Part shown: piece after piece, positions 41,441 through 53,652 of the stretch
Layout: every line of letters starts with the position of its first letter
Numbering within the stretch: the first letter of the stretch is position 1
Source: Neocallimastix lanati (nom. inval.)
Taxonomy: Eukaryota; Neocallimastigomycota; Neocallimastigomycetes; Neocallimastigales; Neocallimastigaceae
Direction: 5' to 3'
Length of the DNA: 64,000 bases
Assembly (NCBI GenBank): GCA_016946835.1
Contig: JACVTC010000168.1
Location: 1-64,000 of the forward strand
The notes under the pieces: model-generated
Databases searched by the model: none
What the model was told of the DNA's origin: nothing
The model's input: the letters and a program-made list of their open reading frames with translations, nothing else
Translations under genes and position numbers: made by a program

Positions 41441-41601
41441 TGTATTGTATCAAATTAAAAACTAATAGCTTACCCTTTTTGTAAGAGTCTAGATGTATTC
41501 TTATAGAATATTATCTATATTCATACTCCTAATCAGTAATTAATATTGAAAATTTTATTACTTTATTTATTTAAATTCCTTTATTTATGTTTTATTCTTT
41601 A

Positions 41602-41821
<220 letters not shown>

Positions 41822-41869
41822 TACTTAAAAATCGGTTAATATAATGTATAGTTATTGGGTTATCATAAA

Positions 41870-42192
41870 ACCATAGTGTATCCAAAAGGCTTCCTCTTGG
41901 CAGCATATTGAATCCAAACATGTGATACTAGGCTACGACTTAATCACAGACACTAATGATATTATGTCCTCACGCCCAATGATTACACCACCCACTGGAG
42001 GGGTGAATGTTTCCTATTCCGATGCTCGTGGTCAATGGAGATATATGTAGAAATGTTAGGGAATACAGCCCCAGGCAAATGTGTAACGACATGTGGAGGG
42101 GCGATGCTGTACTAGTATGCCAGTATATCACACGTAACAGTTATATCTGTTATGGTCATAATGGGAGATGGGTACTCATTATGGGTGTCTAA
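41870..42192 (+). pseudogene. GC-richer decayed coding-like block
   Basis: An island of near-normal base composition between AT-rich sequence. All three plus-strand frames carry short stretches of protein-like sequence, for example TPPTGGVNVSYSDARGQW at about 41985-42040 and QYITRNSYICYGHNGRWVLI at about 42120-42180. No single frame is open throughout. I do not recognise the family. It is probably a relic of a mobile element or host gene. Confidence 0.4.
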
Positions 42193-44364
42193 ATTATTAT
42201 TATTTTTATAATGTATAGCTATAGTAATATAGATTAATGGGTATAATAATAATCTTACAAAGAATAAGAATTTCATCTAAAAAATTTTTTTTTATAATTT
42301 TCATACATATTACAGTATTACCAATACAAAGTCATATTAGTAATACAAATTATTAATTATTACTAATCATCATTAATCACTTGTTTAAACTATTACTTAT
42401 ATTTGAATATATTTATTTATAGTATTAAAATAAATGTTAAATAATATAAAAATAATATAAAATAATACAAATAATATATAATAGTATAAAATAGTATAAA
42501 ATAATGTAAAATAATATAAATTAATATAAATTAATATAAATTAATAATAAAAACTTTTAATTCAATTATAATGAATTAAGAAAATTTCTAGTAAATATTT
42601 TGTATTAAGTATAATATGTATACTTTTAATATTATATGTCATTAATTTATAAAATTTTTTATATGAAAGAATTTTTTTCTTTTTTTTTTTTTAATTATCC
42701 TGATATTTATTAATTAACTATTATAATAAAATAAATTCTTATAATTTATAAACTATTATTATTAATAATTAAATCTTATTTATTATTAAATTATAATTAT
42801 TAGTGATATATATATATATATTTTTTTTTATTTATAATTATTATTTTAATTTTATATAATTAATTTATTAATAAAATATCTTTATTCTTTAATATCTCAG
42901 CTTGCATCTGCCTGAGCTAGCTCGTAATTATATGAAAATGAATCTAAGGTTCAAAGCTGGTTAGAAGTCAATATAACATGGAGAGATTAGACAGTGTCTT
43001 ATGAAGTTATGACATGTTTTTAACTTCTTTAAGGGTTAATGTTTGAAAAATTAAATTTGGGCCTAATCCTTGACATTATTTGATTCTATAAAAAGTTCAA
43101 TCATATTTTTTAGTGGTAAATATTTCTAAATATTTTTATATTCGAATAATTAATGAATCAATAATTTTTTTAATTAATTTATTCGAATTAATGCTTTAAT
43201 AAACAATATAATAATTTAATTATAATTAATTTTATAATTTAATTATTACTTATTTTACAAGAATCTAGATATATTCTTAGAGAATATTATTTATAATTAT
43301 ATTTCTAATTAATAATTAATACTAATTATTTTTTTAATTTTATATTTTCATTTCTTTTTTCTATTTTTTTTTTTTTTTATTTTATTCCTTTTTATTATTA
43401 ATAATTAGTTAAAAATTGGTTAATAGAACTTTATCCAATGGTTTTATTTTCAAGAAAAAATTTTATTAATAAATATAACTATTAATATAATAATGATTCA
43501 TAAACTTAATAATAAAATTTCTAATATTAAACTAATTAGTTAATTAAATATAAATTACATTATAATTATAATACAAATTGCATATTGTACATTCAAATAT
43601 ATATTTAATAATAAAATAATATAAGACATTAAAACTATTTAAAAGTCTTTTGGAAACTTTTAGAATATTAAGGAATTCCTTAGAATCCATTAGGAATTAT
43701 ATTGTTAACTAATTATTAATAATTATTATAATAGTTTAGCTAAAAAAATTTTAAATCATTTAAAATATTTTAAATTATTATTAATTACTAATTCAGTTTA
43801 ACTTAATTATAAATTCCGTTAATAATGATTAGTAGTATAATGAAAAAGTTATAGCTTTTATCTTTATAAAATACTAATGTATTATTTACATGCCATTTAA
43901 ATAATTAAATTATTTTTTTATATATCTAAAGTTTCTTTAAAGTCCAATACATTGTTTTCTAGTTTCCCAAATGGATTAAAAATTAATATATATTGTAGAA
44001 CTTGAGAGTTAAGCTTCCTAATGAATATGCAATTTTAGCGGGAAGAAGTGAATTGAAAGTTATTGGCATTTTTTTTTTATTTGATTTATTTTTATTAATT
44101 CCTTAAAGGTTAAATTAAATTAAATTAACTTTTATTAAAATGGTCCAAACCCTTTTGTTTCTAAATATTAAATATTCCCTAATATTTATTTTTAAAATAA
44201 AAATCGAATTTTAAATGAAATTACTAATAACAAAAATTTAATTTCAGTTCATCTATTTGTAAATTTCATATTCAAATCTATCAATATTCTCGACAATAAT
44301 TGGTTTTTGAATTGATACAATTAAATTTATAATTAAATTATTACTTTTTGAAGTCAACTTGACA
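42193..44364. other. AT-rich region with repeat relics upstream of tRNA-Pro
   Basis: No gene. The segment 43255-43440 resembles 41475-41860 (both have tctagat, attctta and agaatatta, then a TTA/T-rich patch and a second shared string ggttaata). The segment 42895-43110 is GC-richer with a TATA-like ctataaaaag and could be an old LTR. A phrase at about 43856-43890 resembles the LTR at 22370-22410. Confidence 0.4.
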
Positions 44365-44436
44365 GGCTTAGTGGTCTAGTGGTATGATTCTCGCTTAGGG
44401 TGCGAGAGGTCCCGGGTTCAATTCCCGGCTAAGCCC
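44365..44436 (+). tRNA. tRNA-Pro (AGG)
   Basis: A 72-nt cloverleaf. Acceptor ggcttag/ctaagcc, discriminator C. The A-box-like region is tggtctagtgg. The anticodon stem 44390-44394/44402-44406 has loop ttagggt and anticodon AGG at 44397-44399. The T-arm has gggttcaattccc. There is no intron. A T-run at 44453-44461 can act as terminator. Confidence 0.95.
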
Positions 44437-44913
44437 TTTCTGTCATTTTCGTATTTTTTTTAATCTTTTATTTTTATATTTAGATGATACTCTAATATCT
44501 ATCCAATAGATATTTTTTTAAAAAAAAAATAATAATTAATTCTTTTAGTTAAAGAAAAGAAAAAAACATATATAAAATAATAAATAAATATAATATTTTA
44601 TTTATTTATTTAAAGATCTTTATTTTTTTTTATTATTTTATTTTATATTATTTTACTTTTAATAGATTATAAAAAATAAAACTTTATAGTTTTTTTTTTT
44701 TCTATGGTATAATATTTACTATTAATTTGTTTTTTTTTTCTATTTAAAAAATGGTTTTTACATTTTTGGATAATACTTAATTAAAAATTAATTTAAATAT
44801 AAAAATATATTAAATATATTTTTAAAATTTAATTAATTCATTAATTAGTTGATGGATGATTGATCTTAACCTTTTTTTTTTTTTTAATTTATATCTAAAT
44901 ATTTTATAAAATA
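44437..44913. other. AT-rich gap between tRNA-Pro and the copia element
   Basis: No gene recognised; A/T runs only. Confidence 0.6.
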
Positions 44914-45152
44914 TGTTGTGAAATATATAACTTTATTAATAAATATCAAAGGTGTACATACATTAAATTTTAATTTTACATGTATTTTATACTATTACAT
45001 TTACACATGATTCACATACATTTATTACATATATCATATAACTTATTTTACGCCACTATTACGTACGCTAGCTCATATATCTATGTTATACTATATACAT
45101 TATATTATTTATATTATTTATACTTGTGTAATATTAAACTTAATTTCTAACA
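44914..45152 (-). repeat. 3' LTR of the copia element
   Basis: 239 bp, tgttgtgaaat...tttctaaca on the plus strand, identical by eye to 50495-50733. Confidence 0.96.
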
Positions 45153-45165
45153 TTCCCCCGTAAGT

Positions 45166-48100
45166 TTAATATTCATAAATTTTGTATAGTAAAGAGTTCT
45201 TGAATTTTTTCGTTAAAGTACCATTAAGGTATTTGGTAAAACCGTCTGCAATATTGTATTGTGATTTGATATACTTGAGGTCTATTTTATCTTCTTTTAT
45301 CAATTCTCTTATTTTATGATATCTCAAATCTATGTGTCTTGATTTTGGATTAATTGTTTCATTCTTACTATTATAAATTGCAGCTCTATTATCAATGTTA
45401 ATTGTTATACAATCAATTTTTATGCCTAATTCATTCAGTAAATTTCTTAACCACATACATTTCAAAGCACATTCATTCAGACTATAATATTCACTTTCAG
45501 CGGTAGATATAGCTACGCAGTGTTGCAACTTTGAATACCATGTCACAGGAGCTGAACCCATAAATATTACGAAACCAGTAGTTGATCTTTTTGTCTCTCT
45601 ATCACCACCTAGATCTGCGTCTACATATACTCTTATATTAATGTCTTTAGTAATCTTTAAACCATAATGTTTTGTACCTTTTAAGTATCTAAAAATCTTG
45701 ATAACATTCATCCAATCTTCGAGAGTAGGATCTTGATTCTTTCTAGTAGCTTTACTTGTCGCATACATAATATCTGGTCTTGTTCCCATAGCTAAATATA
45801 GTAAGCATCCTACAGCCTGCATATATGTAGTTTTATCAAACTTTGTTTCTCTTAATTTCTCATTTTCAGTATACATCATATTTGATATCGCATTGTATTT
45901 ATCAATGTCAAATCTGTCTAAGATATCATTTAAATATTGTATTTGATGCATAATATAACCATCCTTGCATTTAATAAATTTGATTCCTATTATGAAATCA
46001 ACCATTCCTAAGTCACTTAAATTGAATTTGTCTTTAATTTCTAATTTAATTCTATCTATAACACTTTTCTTTCCAGAAATTAGGATATCATCAACATAAA
46101 TAGCAATTATACAAATAATATTCTTATTCTTATCTTTCAATATATAAACACATGGTTCGCTCTTTAATCTTTCAAAACCTATTTCAGTAAGAACACTATC
46201 TAATTTATTATTCCACATACGACCAGCTTGTTTTAAGCCATAAATCGCTTTGTTCAACTTCCAATAGCCTTTACCATAATCTTCACTACCTTCAGGTATT
46301 TCCATATATAATTCTTCCTCTAAGTCAGCATTTAAATATGCCGCTTTAATATCAATTTGATAAATTTCAAAACCATAATAAATTGAAATTGCTATAATGA
46401 CTCTTAACGAATCTTGCTTTAAAGTAGGTGAGAATGTTTCTATATAGTCTATTCCATAAATTTGAGTAAAACCGCGAGCAACTAACCTCGCCTTAAATCT
46501 TATAATTATACCTACGTCATTTCTCTTATAGCTAAATACCCACTTAGCTGAAATTATATTCTTTCCTTTTGGAATTTCTTTAACAAGTGTGTACACTTCC
46601 ATATCCTTCATGTTATTTAATTCAGTTTCAATTGCCTTTAACCATTCCTCTTTATCAGGTCTATCAAATATATCTTTATACGAGTTTGGTAACGGTAATT
46701 CCATTTCACTACAATTTAATGCAACTAAATTATAATAATTACTTGCTCTCCTTTTCTTATAATTATTACTTTCATTCCTATCATTTAATTCTTCTTCATT
46801 CATTTCTTCAACATGTTTTCTTTTAGATAAAATACTTTCTTTATCTTTATTCATATTATCCGAAGTACTTACATTTGATTTACTTGCATATGGTTTGTTT
46901 ATGTTTTGTTTGTTTATATTTTGGTTAATTTCCGCATTAGAATTTCCAGATGTTGAGCTTGAATTATTATTTCTATTCGTTAAATTATTTAAATCAATTG
47001 ATTTTCCATCACGCTTATTATAATCTCCATTATCTGTAATTCTTGGTATTTTACTGATTATTTCTTCTACCCTAGTATTATTATATTTCGAATTATTTTG
47101 AGTTAACTGGTTTACATTATTGATATTATTTACATTATTAATTGAATTAGTTTGGTCATTTAAGTTGTTTCTATTATTCTTGTTAACATTATCATTTTGA
47201 ATTGCTTGATTTAAGTTGTCATTTGGACTGCCTTGTTTTAAATTGTTGTTCGAAATAACTTGATTTAAATTATTTAAATTACCTTGATTTAAATTGTTCG
47301 AGTTAAATTGATCATTATTGTCTGAATTATTTTGATTTGAATTATTGTTTAAATTATTTTGATTTAAATGGTCTACATCATTTGAATTTAATTGATTTAA
47401 ATTATTTTGATTAATATTTGAATTATTAGAAACGTTTAGATTTTGGTAATTTATGGGATGTCCATTCTGAGAATTTAAAACAGGAGAGGGAAAGTTTTGT
47501 GCTGTATAATTATAATAATTTGGAGGAATACAATAATTTAAATTATTATATGGATTTAAATTATATTGATTTGGAGCATAATGATTTTGGAAATTATTTG
47601 GATAATTTACAAATGCATATGGATTATAATAATATAAATTATTAGGAGGTGGATAATCTAAATTATTGTAGTAATAGTTTGTGTACCCATTTATATTATC
47701 ATTTATGTTGTTGTTCATATTATTATTATTATCTACATTATTGTTTGTACTATTTTCCATATTGTTATTATTTTCATTTATACTTTTATCATTTACGTTA
47801 TTGTCCTCAAAGTCTACAACGTCTTCATCATCATTACTTCCCCCGATTTCATAATAAGGAGTGAAATTTATTAAATCCGGAGGAGAAGGAGGAGCAGAAC
47901 CATTACCAGGAATATCTTCAAAAAATACAACAGAACGAGAAATAACAACTTTATTATTAGTGATATCAAAAATCCTATAAGCAGTTGGGTTGGTATCGTA
48001 TCCAAGAAAGATACCTGGGAGGGAAGAGTTAGTTAATTTATTTCTAAACTGTTTAGGGACAAGGAAAAAGACTTGACAACCAAAGACTCTAAACCTTGAA

Positions 48101-49686
48101 TAATCGACTTTTTCATTATAAAGAAGTTCATACGGAACATTATTATCAATACCTCTATGTGGCATCCTATTGTGGATATAGTTAGCTGTCCTAATGGCAT
48201 CCTCCCAGAAAACATGATTAAGGCGGGCATCCTCTAACATCGCTCTAGCATTTGGAAGGAGAGAACCGTGTAACCTTTCGATACGTCCATTTTGTTGAGG
48301 TTCGTAAGGGACAGAAAACTCATGTGTAATTCCATTAATATTACAAAACTCTATAATTTTATTGTTAGTAAACTCTGTTCCATTGTCAGTCCGTAATCTT
48401 TTAATATTTTTATTAAATATGTTTTTAATGTTATTATACCAATTTAAAAAGGCGTTAAAAACATCACGTTTGGATTTGATAAATAAGACCCAACCAAAAC
48501 GAGTGTAATCATCTAAAATAGAAACAAAGTATTTATTTCCATACATGGACCTACTATTAATAGTAACAGTGTCCATATGAACCAATTCAAATGGTTCAGT
48601 AGCGCGACTATCTGAGGGGTAATGTGGGAAACTTTTTAATTTTGTTTTCGCACACGTCTTGCATTTACATTTTATATATATTCTTTTTAATGTTTTCCTA
48701 AGTGTTCCTAGATTATAATGTCCCAAACGTCTATGCCATACGTAGAGACTTTCCTCTTCTTCACTATTGGCATTATTACAATTGATATCATTATTATAAA
48801 AATTTATTTTATTCTTGGAAGTCCAAATAATATAAGTTCTGGAATAATTTGAATATGTTGTACAGATTCTATTATTTTTACTATTAAATAATATTACACA
48901 ATTTTTATTATTTCTTTTACAAAAAACAGTTTTGTATCCTTGTTCGGATAAACAGTCTACTGAGAGTAAATTTTTCTTGAATGAGGGAACATACAATACA
49001 TTTTTAAGAGTAATTTTGTTGTCATTTATATAACCTATGTAAGTACCTATTCCTCTGCACTTAACGTATTCACCATTGGCGAAATAAATTCTCCGATTGT
49101 GTTTTTTATAATTTGATAATAGATTTGGATCACATATCATATGGTATGTGGTGCCAGAATCTAGTGTCCATGTACTAATATTTTTGGTTAATTTATTTTT
49201 ATTATTATCATTTAATTTTTTATTTTGTTTATTTTTATTTTCTTTAAAATAAGATGGTTTGTTGAATGGGAGAATACTTCTTGATGCATTACCTGTTTCA
49301 ATATTATACGCATCATTATAGTCTTTGAAAAAGTATTCTCTGTGTTTATCTTGTTTATTTACTTCATTTACTGTGCTGTTTAGGCAACGCGTTTCGCCTC
49401 CCATCATAGTTTTTATCATTTTTGTAATATTTATTATTATTATAATTTTTATTATTATTTCTATTATTATTAAATTTATTTTTATTATATTTGTAATAAT
49501 TGTTATTATTATTTTTATTAAAATTCTTTCTATTATTACATTCACTTTGATAGTGACCTTTTTTACCACAACTCCAACATTCAATATTATTTTTATAATT
49601 TTTATTATTATATTTATTATTATTATTACTATAGTTTTTATTGGTATAATTACTTTGAACATTTGGCGTATTAAGATTTGAAACAA
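45166..49686 (-). CDS. Copia Pol polyprotein
   Basis: The order protease, integrase, RT, RNase H marks Ty1/copia. The first ~95 residues of this open frame overlap gag and are Ile-rich shadow sequence, so functional Pol starts near the end of gag, in the +1 frame relative to it. Protease has TWTLDSGTTYH near 170-180. The pre-integrase HHCC motif has WHRRLGHYN near 315, and the integrase core has DDYTRFGW, RTDNGTEF and QQNGRIERLHG. An Asn-rich linker covers about 600-950 and ends in a bipartite basic motif (KRKHVEE ... YKKRRAS). RT has YVDDILISG near 1195, and RNase H has DADLGGDR and STAESEYYSL. The ORF looks whole. Confidence 0.93.
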   Translation of the reverse strand: MFQILIRQMFKVIIPIKTIVIIIINIIIKIIKIILNVGVVVKKVTIKVNVIIERILIKIIITIITNIIKINLIIIEIIIKIIIIINITKMIKTMMGGETRCLNSTVNEVNKQDKHREYFFKDYNDAYNIETGNASRSILPFNKPSYFKENKNKQNKKLNDNNKNKLTKNISTWTLDSGTTYHMICDPNLLSNYKKHNRRIYFANGEYVKCRGIGTYIGYINDNKITLKNVLYVPSFKKNLLSVDCLSEQGYKTVFCKRNNKNCVILFNSKNNRICTTYSNYSRTYIIWTSKNKINFYNNDINCNNANSEEEESLYVWHRRLGHYNLGTLRKTLKRIYIKCKCKTCAKTKLKSFPHYPSDSRATEPFELVHMDTVTINSRSMYGNKYFVSILDDYTRFGWVLFIKSKRDVFNAFLNWYNNIKNIFNKNIKRLRTDNGTEFTNNKIIEFCNINGITHEFSVPYEPQQNGRIERLHGSLLPNARAMLEDARLNHVFWEDAIRTANYIHNRMPHRGIDNNVPYELLYNEKVDYSRFRVFGCQVFFLVPKQFRNKLTNSSLPGIFLGYDTNPTAYRIFDITNNKVVISRSVVFFEDIPGNGSAPPSPPDLINFTPYYEIGGSNDDEDVVDFEDNNVNDKSINENNNNMENSTNNNVDNNNNMNNNINDNINGYTNYYYNNLDYPPPNNLYYYNPYAFVNYPNNFQNHYAPNQYNLNPYNNLNYCIPPNYYNYTAQNFPSPVLNSQNGHPINYQNLNVSNNSNINQNNLNQLNSNDVDHLNQNNLNNNSNQNNSDNNDQFNSNNLNQGNLNNLNQVISNNNLKQGSPNDNLNQAIQNDNVNKNNRNNLNDQTNSINNVNNINNVNQLTQNNSKYNNTRVEEIISKIPRITDNGDYNKRDGKSIDLNNLTNRNNNSSSTSGNSNAEINQNINKQNINKPYASKSNVSTSDNMNKDKESILSKRKHVEEMNEEELNDRNESNNYKKRRASNYYNLVALNCSEMELPLPNSYKDIFDRPDKEEWLKAIETELNNMKDMEVYTLVKEIPKGKNIISAKWVFSYKRNDVGIIIRFKARLVARGFTQIYGIDYIETFSPTLKQDSLRVIIAISIYYGFEIYQIDIKAAYLNADLEEELYMEIPEGSEDYGKGYWKLNKAIYGLKQAGRMWNNKLDSVLTEIGFERLKSEPCVYILKDKNKNIICIIAIYVDDILISGKKSVIDRIKLEIKDKFNLSDLGMVDFIIGIKFIKCKDGYIMHQIQYLNDILDRFDIDKYNAISNMMYTENEKLRETKFDKTTYMQAVGCLLYLAMGTRPDIMYATSKATRKNQDPTLEDWMNVIKIFRYLKGTKHYGLKITKDINIRVYVDADLGGDRETKRSTTGFVIFMGSAPVTWYSKLQHCVAISTAESEYYSLNECALKCMWLRNLLNELGIKIDCITINIDNRAAIYNSKNETINPKSRHIDLRYHKIRELIKEDKIDLKYIKSQYNIADGFTKYLNGTLTKKFKNSLLYKIYEY

Positions 49687-50350
49687 TATTTTCCGATTTT
49701 TCTTTCTTTTCTTTTACTCTTTTTAGTAGCTGTACCCTTTCAATTAACTTTTTGGTAGTATCTTCCCAGTCCGTTTGTAGGTCTATTAAATTTGTTTTTA
49801 TAGTTAATTCTTCTGGCATAGCATTAAATAGATAAATAAATTTTTCCTTAAATTCTAGTTTTTCTCCGAGATTTTCAAGTTCCTTAAACTTTAAATTCAT
49901 ATTAGAGATAAATATGGACAACGATGGATCACTTTCTGGGTCGTATTTTGAGTGATTAAGGGAATCTTTAATTTCCTCAATTCTATCCTTTTCATCACTT
50001 AAATTTAGGTTTACTATCATCCTATAGATTTCATATGCTGTACCAGATATGAAATCTATACTGGATGCTAGTTCTTCATTAATACTATTTAAAATAATTT
50101 CCTTGACCTTAGCATCATTTTTGAGGACCTCACTTTTTGTTCCTTTTTTATAATAAGTGTTTATAGTGTCATCCACTAGAATTAAATTTTGTTTTTCTTC
50201 TTCCTTTAAAGTGGAACCATCCACTTTTTCAATTTTGACACTATTAAGATAATCCGTTAAATTAAATCTCCTTAATAATAAATACAATTGTTGTTTCCAC
50301 AACTTAAAATTAGAGCTATTTAGCTGATCTTTTGTTTTTAAGACTTCGGA

Positions 50351-50353
<3 letters not shown>
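49364..50353 (-). CDS. Copia Gag protein
   Basis: 329 residues. The N-terminal part is a copia-type gag (DQLNSSNFKLWKQQL, a form of the L-x-G-x-N-Y-x-x-W motif). An Asn/Lys/Tyr-rich tail carries the CCHC knuckle CWSCGKKGHYQSEC near residues 257-270. The ATG follows directly on a tract of 58 A's on the coding strand. Pol is reached in the +1 frame, as in Ty1. Confidence 0.92.

Positions 50354-50411
<58 letters not shown>
50354..50411 (-). repeat. A-tract leader abutting copia gag ATG
   Basis: 58 consecutive T's on the plus strand, that is A's on the coding strand, end exactly at the gag start codon. Confidence 0.95.
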
Positions 50412-50413
<2 letters not shown>

Positions 50414-50481
50414 TTAAAATTAATCAAAATTAAAACCTCTTTAAACTTTACTATAACTCTTCTAGTACACTTAGAGTCATT

Positions 50482-50494
50482 GAGACTCTTAATC
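50482..50494 (-). other. Primer-binding site matching tRNA-Lys(CUU) 5' half
   Basis: The plus strand reads gagactcttaatc directly beside the 5' LTR. This equals the anticodon arm of tRNA-Lys(CUU) up to about nucleotide 40. Minus-strand RNA is therefore complementary to a tRNA cut in or just after the anticodon loop, as known for Drosophila copia with initiator tRNA-Met. Confidence 0.7.
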
Positions 50495-50733
50495 TGTTGT
50501 GAAATATATAACTTTATTAATAAATATCAAAGGTGTACATACATTAAATTTTAATTTTACATGTATTTTATACTATTACATTTACACATGATTCACATAC
50601 ATTTATTACATATATCATATAACTTATTTTACGCCACTATTACGTACGCTAGCTCATATATCTATGTTATACTATATACATTATATTATTTATATTATTT
50701 ATACTTGTGTAATATTAAACTTAATTTCTAACA
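50495..50733 (-). repeat. 5' LTR of the copia element
   Basis: 239 bp, the partner of 44914-45152, followed by the target duplication aaata. Confidence 0.96.
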
Positions 50734-50738
50734 AAATA

Positions 50739-51345
50739 AAATAAAAATAAATAATAAAATATATATATAATATATATAATAAATATTCATATATAATACA
50801 TTTGAAATAATTTCTAATTAAATAATTAATTATATATTACGTATCATATATAAAATTTAATTAAAAATTATTTGGTTATATTAAACATTTTGATTTTTAC
50901 ATTCATCTACATTTACATGTACATTTTATACATCTACATTTTTTGATAATAAAATGTATTTAAATTAAGATATAAATGAATTATTCATTATTCATTATTT
51001 GTTTATTAATATTCAATTATTTAATATTTATTATATAATATTATATAATATTATATAATATTTACTATTTACTATTTAATTAAATATTAAATATTAAATA
51101 TTAATTATTATAAATTATTTAATATTTAATATTTATTATTTATTTGGACTAATATTATTATATAATGTAGTAATATAATAAATATTTTATTAATACTATA
51201 GATTAAATTTTTTTTTTAATAAAAAAAGATATTAAATTACCAGTGTCTTACTAGAAAAAAAATTTTTTTTTCTATCTTTTTTATTATATTTATTATATTT
51301 TGTTTTATAATAATATTATTAAATTCGTAATTTATTTAAGAAAAA
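50739..51345. other. AT-rich gap upstream of the Dabb gene
   Basis: No gene recognised. Presumably contains the promoter of the Dabb gene. Confidence 0.6.
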
Positions 51346-52333
51346 ATGGCTATTCTTCATACTAGTAAGTATTATATTTACTTAACTAAAGAGAATAAAG
51401 TAAAATAAAATAAAGAGAAAATATACACAATATATATATATATTAAATAAAATAATAGTATATTAGAAAAGTATTCCTTGCTTTAATTTATTAATTAATT
51501 CACATTATTCTAAATAATATATTTTTTCTTTTCTTTTCTTTTTATTTTCTTTTATTTTTTTTTTTCCTTATTCTTATTCCTATTTATATTTTATTAATAA
51601 TTAAATTATATTTTAGTCATTTTCAAGGCTAAGGATGATGTTAAACAAGAACAAATTGATAAGGTCTTAAAGGCTTTAGGTGATCTTGGCAAGGTTATTC
51701 CAAACCTTTCTAATTTTAAGTGTGGTAAAAACTTTTCTGACAGAAGCAAGGGTTTCACTCATAGTATGTATAAAATAAATACATATATATATAAAGAAAT
51801 AAAAATTTAAAAAATGTTTTATATTTAATATATTTTATAAATAATATTTTTTTCTTTTTTTAAAAAAAAAATATTGACTAAAAAGAAAACTATATTTTAT
51901 TCAATATTAACGATATCGTTTAACTTTTTTTTTTTTTTTTTAAAAAATTAAAAAACAAAAACAAATAATGAAAACAACAATAATAATAAAAATAAAAAGG
52001 TTTCCAAGTTGAATTCCCAAACAAGGATGCTCTTCAAGTTTATCAAGTTCACCCAGAACATGTTAAAGTTAGAGACACTATGTTAAAGCCAATTGCTGAC
52101 GGTAATTATATATATATTATTTAAATAGTTTGCAATGTATTAAAATTTATTAATAATTCTTATTCTTATTCTTTTTCTTTTCATTCTTTTCATTATTTTT
52201 TTATTATTTTTAATTTAATTTTATATTAATTTTTGTATTAATTTTTATTTTTATTTTTATTTTTTATTTTTTTATTTTTTTGATAATATCTTAATTATAT
52301 TTAGACCTTATGTGTATTGATTATGAATTCTGA
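51346..52333 (+). CDS. Dabb (stress-responsive A/B barrel) domain protein
   Basis: A 98-residue protein from four exons: 51346-51364 (19 nt), 51617-51763, 52000-52101 and 52305-52333 (29 nt). All introns are GT/AG, all three are phase 1, and the frame closes on TGA. It reads MAILHTIIFKAKDD, then LGKVIPNLSNFKCGKNFS, SKGFTHSFQVEF, and ends with DLMCIDYEF. This is the length and pattern of a single Dabb domain, a dimeric ferredoxin-like barrel with a conserved His near the N-terminus and the GKNFS...GFTH segment. Members range from stress proteins to polyketide cyclases; the substrate here is unknown. GC-richer codons suggest good expression. Confidence 0.88.
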
Positions 52334-53094
52334 AACGAGGAAGCATCAAGTTTAACGACTTGTATGCGCCGTATCAGATCAACTCTTTTTAAAGCACGTC
52401 TATAGAAGAACGTCTTTAAAAAATTTTTTTATTATTCAATTTTAATTTAATCTTCTAAACTTTACCCCCTTTTTTAAGGCATGTTTAATAAGATTAATGT
52501 CTTAAAAAAAAGTTCAATCTATTAAAAAAAGAATATTATTTTTTTCTTTTTTTTTTTTTTTAAATGAAATTCAAAAATCAAAAATGAATTTTATTGATAT
52601 AAATAATATAAAATTCATTTAATTGGATAACAATTTTTCTTGTTATTAATGCAAAAGGAAAAGGAAATAAAAGAAAAAAAAAAAAAAATTTCTTTTTGTT
52701 TTTGGGAAAAAGAAAAAAGAAAAAAAAAAAAAAGAAGAAAAATAATATATAGTTATAGATTATTAAATAATAAATTTAAATGGAGAAAAAGAAAAAAAGT
52801 AAAAATAGAATAAATAAAGAAAAGAAAACAGAATAATACTGTAATAGACAAGAGAAAATCAGAAATAAAAAAGAATAGAAAAAGAAAAAACGATGTGCCA
52901 ATGAAATTATTAATTTTGTAATTATAAAAAGTTGTATAATTAAATTTTATAATTTATGAAATTTTAAAAGTAGGTTAGTTAAATTTTATTATAGTTTTAC
53001 TATTATTATTATTTTTTTTTTTTTTTTTTTTTTTTTTATAAAATTTAATATATATATAATAATGGTTTTGTTATATTTAATTGATAATTGTTAA

Positions 53095-53138
<44 letters not shown>

Positions 53139-53615
53139 TTGGAAAGCCAATATTCAAATAAAATAGTTTTACTTCATTATAATATTTTTCAATTTTTTGT
53201 CCATTATCTTTTCCATTCACTTTTCATATATTAAGAATTCATCTATAAATCGATAACCATAAAAAATATATAATAGTAATTATAATAATAGTATTCATAA
53301 TATTATTTTATAAATTATAATATTAGGTTATATATGATATTCTAAATGATTTTTATATTGTTTTTTGCACTAATAAATGTAATTTTTTAAAATTTATTTG
53401 AAAGAATACATTATTAAGTATATAATATGGGAATGTGAAATACTATGAGAATAAAAAAAAAAAAAAAAAAAAAAAAATAAACTATGAACTAAATTTACAC
53501 AATAGAACATTTTATGAAGAAAAGTTATTTGGATAGATGATAAATGAATAATTGATAAAAATAGAATTTCCAAATATTTTAATTAAAATTTTAAATTAAT
53601 TTTCTTCTTTATTTT

Positions 53616-53652
<37 letters not shown>

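Larger units (their letters stand above)
44914..50733 (-). mobile_element. Ty1/copia element, complete-looking
   Basis: A 5,820-bp LTR retrotransposon. The 239-bp LTRs (44914-45152, 50495-50733) look identical and carry TG...CA ends. The 5-bp target duplication aaata lies at 44909-44913 and 50734-50738. Next to the 3' LTR is a polypurine tract (complement of ttcccccgt), and next to the 5' LTR a tRNA-Lys-like primer site. Gag and pol ORFs overlap. It looks whole and recent. It lies 477 bp downstream of tRNA-Pro, so it does not show the precise upstream placement of element B. Confidence 0.96.

Noticed and set aside
44365-44913. Copia element targeted to tRNA-Pro
   Set aside because: The element lies 477 bp downstream of the tRNA 3' end, not at a fixed upstream position; one case is not evidence for targeting.
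46587-46826. 79-residue plus-strand ORF, with others at 47649-47864 and 49325-49681
   Set aside because: They are antisense shadows of copia pol and gag with low-complexity composition.
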